14,152 nt of DNA. It comes from Patescibacteria group bacterium (GTDB taxonomy: Bacteria; Patescibacteriota; Microgenomatia; PFEM01; JAHIFH01). Below, in pieces: positions 11,480 to 14,152 of this stretch. A model generated the notes under the pieces. That model searched no databases. It was not told where the DNA came from and saw only the letters and a list, made by a program, of their open reading frames with translations. How positions within the stretch are numbered: the stretch's first letter is position 1; each line of letters opens with the position of its first letter. The stretch spans positions 1 to 14,152 of the forward strand of contig JAHIFH010000039.1 of assembly GCA_018900995.1 (NCBI GenBank), written 5' to 3'. The position numbers were made by a program, and so were the translations under genes.

Positions 11480-13213
11480 CTACTTAGAGAGAAAGCGCTT
11501 TTTTTCATTCCCGTCGCCATTGTCCTTCTTATAGGTTTGGTTTTAATTGGTTATCATTTAGCCTATTGGCAAAAAATTTATCCTGGGATCGCGGTCCTTG
11601 GCCAATCAGTGGGAAATCAAGACTTAGCCACTGCCAATCAAACTGTCGAAAAACTCATTAATCAAGCCAGTCCTAGTGCTGCCTTAACTCTTAAATCAGA
11701 CGAACAGATTTGGCACTTAGAATTAGCTGACTTTCAATATCAACCAGCAACAACAGCAGAAAAGGCTTGGCAAATCGGTCGCCACACCAATTCCATTAAA
11801 AATTTCCAGCAAAAATTGCTTGCTTGGACTAAGGGGATTGACCTAGCTTTAGACTATTCTCTTAATCGAGAAATTCTCGGTCAACAGGTCGACCAAATTG
11901 CTGACCAGGTCTTTACTCCCACGATTGAGCCAGCCATCAAAATCACTGACCAGAAACAAATCGAGATTGAGCTAGGCGAAGAGGGTCTAATCCTAAATAA
12001 GAAAAAATTAATTTTAACCATCAACTCCCAACTTGCCAACCTAATCTTTGAACCTATCGAATTACCTTTAATTAAAATTTCGCCTGATTTAACTGAGGAG
12101 CAAATCAACCAAACCAAAATAAGGGCGGAAAAATTTCTCGGCAAAAAATTAGTCTTAACCGCTGAGGAAGTGGCTTGGGAATTAGATGACGAACAACTGG
12201 TTCAATTGCTCTCTTTCTCCGATGACTTTAATCAAGAAAAAATTGCTAGCTGGTCAGCTAATCTTGCTTCAGCCATTAATCGCCCGCCCCAAAACGCCGC
12301 TTTTGAATTTAAAGAAGGACGAGTAACTCAATTTCGAGCTGCTAAGGAGGGTATCAACCTGGAACAACAAAAAACAGTTAATTTGATCACTCGTTCTTTA
12401 GCCGAATTGGAAGCTGAGAAAGAAACCATCACCGCTCAATTGCCGGTTGTCACCACCCCGCCCCAAATAACCACGGCTGAAGTCAACACCTTGGGTATTC
12501 AGCAACTTGTAGGTCGTGGTATTTCCTATTTCCGCGGCTCAATTAGTGAGCGGGTTCACAATATTCAATTAGCCTCATCAAAACTCAATGGCTTACTTAT
12601 TCCTCCGGGGGAAATCTTTTCCTTTAATCAATCCTTAGGAGAAGTCTCGCCCGCTACTGGTTTCAAACAAGCCTACATTATTAAAGAAGGGCGAACCATT
12701 CTCGGCGATGGCGGCGGTGTTTGCCAAGTCTCCACTACCTTCTTCCGGGCTGCTTTAGACGCTGGCTTGCCAATTGTGGAGCGACACGCCCATGCCTACC
12801 GTGTCAGTTACTATGAACAAAATACACAAGTGGGTTTAGACGCAACCGTTTTTGACCCAACAGCTGATTTGAAGTTTAAAAATGACACCCCGGCTCACCT
12901 CCTTGTCCAAACCTACGTTGATATGAAAAACTATAAGCTGACCTTTGAACTTTACGGCACTCATGATGGCCGAATCGTCGCCATCTCCAAATCAAGAATT
13001 TGGGATCAGGTTCCGCCACCACCAGACTTATATCAAGACGACCCGACGCTTCCCTTGGGGCAAACAAAGCAAATTGACTGGAAAGCCTGGGGAGCGAAAG
13101 TGGCTTTTGACTATAAGGTTGAGCGGGGCAACGAAATTTTGCAGGACCGAACCTTTTATTCAGCTTACCGTCCTTGGCAAGCCATCTTTTTAAGAGGGAC
13201 CAAGCCGGAGTGA
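11462..13213 (+). CDS. Membrane-anchored VanW-family protein with peptidoglycan-binding domains
   Basis: A 583-residue envelope protein. A basic N-terminus (EKKLQLLREK) and one anchor (about 14-35) are followed by IYPGIAVLGQSVG, the usual entry into PG_binding_4-type repeats (two copies, about 76-183 and 213-323). The VanW domain spans about 350-483 with its hallmark GDGGGVCQVSTTFF (Cys 421), the RHAHAYRVSYY His pair (442, 444) and FSFNQSLGEVSP. The C-terminus (IDWKAWGAKVAFDYKVERG to FLRGTKPE) resembles a G5-like domain. The role is presumably cell-wall association or remodelling; no enzymatic activity is established to my knowledge. I chose ATG 11462 over an in-frame ATG at 11396 because the latter overlaps the divergent gene. 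It ends 2 nt before thpR. Confidence 0.88.
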   Translation: MEKKLQLLREKALFFIPVAIVLLIGLVLIGYHLAYWQKIYPGIAVLGQSVGNQDLATANQTVEKLINQASPSAALTLKSDEQIWHLELADFQYQPATTAEKAWQIGRHTNSIKNFQQKLLAWTKGIDLALDYSLNREILGQQVDQIADQVFTPTIEPAIKITDQKQIEIELGEEGLILNKKKLILTINSQLANLIFEPIELPLIKISPDLTEEQINQTKIRAEKFLGKKLVLTAEEVAWELDDEQLVQLLSFSDDFNQEKIASWSANLASAINRPPQNAAFEFKEGRVTQFRAAKEGINLEQQKTVNLITRSLAELEAEKETITAQLPVVTTPPQITTAEVNTLGIQQLVGRGISYFRGSISERVHNIQLASSKLNGLLIPPGEIFSFNQSLGEVSPATGFKQAYIIKEGRTILGDGGGVCQVSTTFFRAALDAGLPIVERHAHAYRVSYYEQNTQVGLDATVFDPTADLKFKNDTPAHLLVQTYVDMKNYKLTFELYGTHDGRIVAISKSRIWDQVPPPPDLYQDDPTLPLGQTKQIDWKAWGAKVAFDYKVERGNEILQDRTFYSAYRPWQAIFLRGTKPE

Positions 13214-13215
13214 AA

Positions 13216-13800
13216 ATGAGAGCTTTCATCGCTTTAGAACTACCAGAAGAAATAAGAACCTCGCTTCGCGAGAACCTTGTTTCTGGCGAAATAAAAAAGG
13301 AAATTGGAAAAATTCAACGGGATTTAAAAAAAGCCGGAGTTCAAGCGCGCTGGGTTAAGCCAGAATTAAGCCATTTAACTTTAGCTTTTTTAGGCTCAAT
13401 TACGCCAGAGAAGGGGGAACTAATTGAGGGTATTCTCAAAAAAGTAGCTAGTCAAATCAAGCCAGTTCAGCTTCATCTTTTGAAAATTGGTTGCTTCCCT
13501 AGCCTAACCAAGGCAAGAATTGTTTTTGTTGATTTAGGCGGGGAATTGGGCAAGCTCAATGCTTTAGCCATTAAAATTAGAAAACAGTTAAAAAAAGAAA
13601 AAATCTACTTTGATAAAAAGCCATTTGTTAGCCATGTTACTTTGGGACGAATTAGGAAGCGACAGAATCTAACTCTATTAATAAGAAAAACCAAAATCAA
13701 AAAGGTAAAATTTGTTGCCAGCGAGGTGAGTTTAACTAAAAGCACTCTCACCGAATCTGGACCGATTTATAAAAACTTAGCTATAGCAAAACTCAGATAA
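13216..13800 (+). CDS. thpR: RNA 2',3'-cyclic phosphodiesterase (2H family, LigT/ThpR)
   Basis: A 194-residue enzyme that opens 2',3'-cyclic phosphates on RNA ends (historically '2'-5' RNA ligase'). Both HxT motifs are present: H53-L-T55 (SHLTLAFLG) and H140-V-T142 (SHVTLGRIR), with the usual RAFIALELP opening and RWVKPE before the first motif. Residues 14-26 (RTSLRENLVSGEI) are a 13-residue insertion. Without it the text reads LPEEIKKEIGKIQRDLKKAG, a normal helix for the family; the insertion lies in the first helix, away from the active site. ATG 13216 is 2 nt after the VanW stop (TGA-AA-ATG), so translation is likely coupled. No separate promoter is visible. Confidence 0.9.
   Translation: MRAFIALELPEEIRTSLRENLVSGEIKKEIGKIQRDLKKAGVQARWVKPELSHLTLAFLGSITPEKGELIEGILKKVASQIKPVQLHLLKIGCFPSLTKARIVFVDLGGELGKLNALAIKIRKQLKKEKIYFDKKPFVSHVTLGRIRKRQNLTLLIRKTKIKKVKFVASEVSLTKSTLTESGPIYKNLAIAKLR
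13249..13294 (+). repeat. 39-nt in-frame palindromic element inside thpR, flanked by GAAATAA direct repeats
   Basis: GAAATAA occurs at 13249-13255 and 13288-13294, offset by 39 nt (13 codons). Between them is GAACC, the hairpin TCGC-TTC-GCGA, GAACC again, then TTGTTTCTGGC. The plan GAACC-hairpin-GAACC-TTGTTTCT recurs at 13801-13835. Removing one 39-nt unit leaves an uninterrupted, family-like reading frame. Confidence 0.75.
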
Positions 13801-13837
13801 GAACCTTCCGCCTTCGGCGGAAGAACCTTGTTTCTCG
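13801..13837 (+). repeat. Second copy of the palindromic element, between thpR and tsaD
   Basis: Directly after the thpR stop: GAACC, the hairpin TTCCGCC-TTC-GGCGGAA, GAACC, then TTGTTTCTCG. The flanking blocks and TTC loop match the thpR copy, while both hairpin arms differ yet still pair. AAACTC lies at 13789-13794 and 13839-13844 on either side, a possible but less exact flanking repeat. It fills nearly the whole 47-nt gap and would form a hairpin in the tsaD leader or act as a weak terminator. Confidence 0.75.
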
Positions 13838-13847
13838 TAAACTCGAA

Positions 13848-14152
13848 ATGAGCATCCTTGGCATAGAAACATCTTGTGATGAAACCGCTGCAGCCGTGGT
13901 TGAAAACGGGAGGAAAATCCTTTCTAATGTCGTTGCCTCTTCAGTCGAACTTCATCAAAAAACTGGCGGAATTATTCCCGAAATTGCCGCTCGGGAACAA
14001 TTAAAGTGCATCATTCCTGTTATTAAAGAAGCGCTTCAAAAAACCAAAAAAATTGATGCTATTGCGGTAACCGTTGGGCCAGGCTTAATCGGTTCGCTTT
14101 TAGTAGGAGTAGAAACCGCCAAAACCCTTGCTTATATCTGGAAGAAGCCCAT
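13848..14152 (+). CDS. tsaD: tRNA N6-adenosine threonylcarbamoyltransferase TsaD, 5' part
   Basis: The frame is open to the right edge (101 codons seen; the full protein is usually about 330-350 residues). GIETSCDETAAAVVENG at the start, GGIIPEIAAREQ, and AIAVTVGPGLIGSLLVGVE are diagnostic of the TsaD/Kae1 family, which transfers the threonylcarbamoyl group to A37 of ANN-decoding tRNAs. At 'AAREQ' most relatives have '(A/S)SR(D/E)H', so the His is replaced by Gln here. The metal-binding HxxxH comes later and lies beyond the window. There is no Shine-Dalgarno before the ATG; the palindromic element at 13801-13837 is immediately upstream. Confidence 0.95.
   Translation, partial: MSILGIETSCDETAAAVVENGRKILSNVVASSVELHQKTGGIIPEIAAREQLKCIIPVIKEALQKTKKIDAIAVTVGPGLIGSLLVGVETAKTLAYIWKKP

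Overview
The window reads as a compact, moderately AT-rich chromosome segment of an uncultured Candidatus Patescibacteria (CPR) bacterium, probably Microgenomates-like. This is inferred from gene content: a decaprenyl-phosphate phosphoribosyltransferase-type UbiA tail, a nucleotidyltransferase family I associate with CPR genomes, many single-TM envelope proteins with PEGA, VanW, C39 and M23 domains, and genes abutting with little or no spacing. TGA is used as a stop. No plasmid, phage, IS or CRISPR signature is visible.

Layout. 2-253 (+): 3' end of a UbiA-type prenyltransferase, abutting stop-to-stop a membrane-anchored PEGA/SH3 protein (254-1180, -). 1234-1664 (+): a small two-TM protein gene with its own strong promoter and a structured 3' element. 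1667-1774 (+): promoter and tRNA-Cys(GCA). 1808-2570 (+): unusual leader and an M23 peptidase. 2583-4758 (-): groES-groEL with promoter and terminator. 4775-5303 (+): second small membrane-protein unit, divergent from groES. 5321-8333 (-): ZIP metal transporter, zinc-ribbon protein, C39 peptidase-TPR protein and PsbP-like anchored protein. 8366-8918 (-): a cluster of three very short genes (38, 26 and 32 codons). 8941-11438 (-): membrane-anchored solute-binding protein and a nucleotidyltransferase whose C-terminus is in another frame. 11462-14152 (+): VanW/PG-binding protein, thpR, and the 5' part of tsaD.

How it works together. Most genes serve the envelope (anchored peptidases, VanW, PEGA, binding protein, arabinan-precursor synthesis), protein folding (GroES/EL) and tRNA biology (tRNA-Cys, TsaD). 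Two styles of expression signal appear. Several large envelope genes have TTGnnn-N17/18-TAnnAT promoters placed so close to the ATG that the mRNA should be almost leaderless. The short membrane-protein genes instead have long leaders, strong Shine-Dalgarno sequences and elaborate 3' stem-loops.

The most notable novelty is a set of tiny insertion-like elements. A 39-nt in-frame insertion in thpR and a 33-nt in-frame insertion in the nucleotidyltransferase are each flanked by short direct repeats, and removing either restores an ordinary-looking family sequence. A second copy of the thpR element, with a different hairpin that still pairs, fills the thpR-tsaD gap. They resemble, in concept, protein-coding palindromic elements such as the Rickettsia RPEs. 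The second notable item is the group of three small membrane-protein transcription units.
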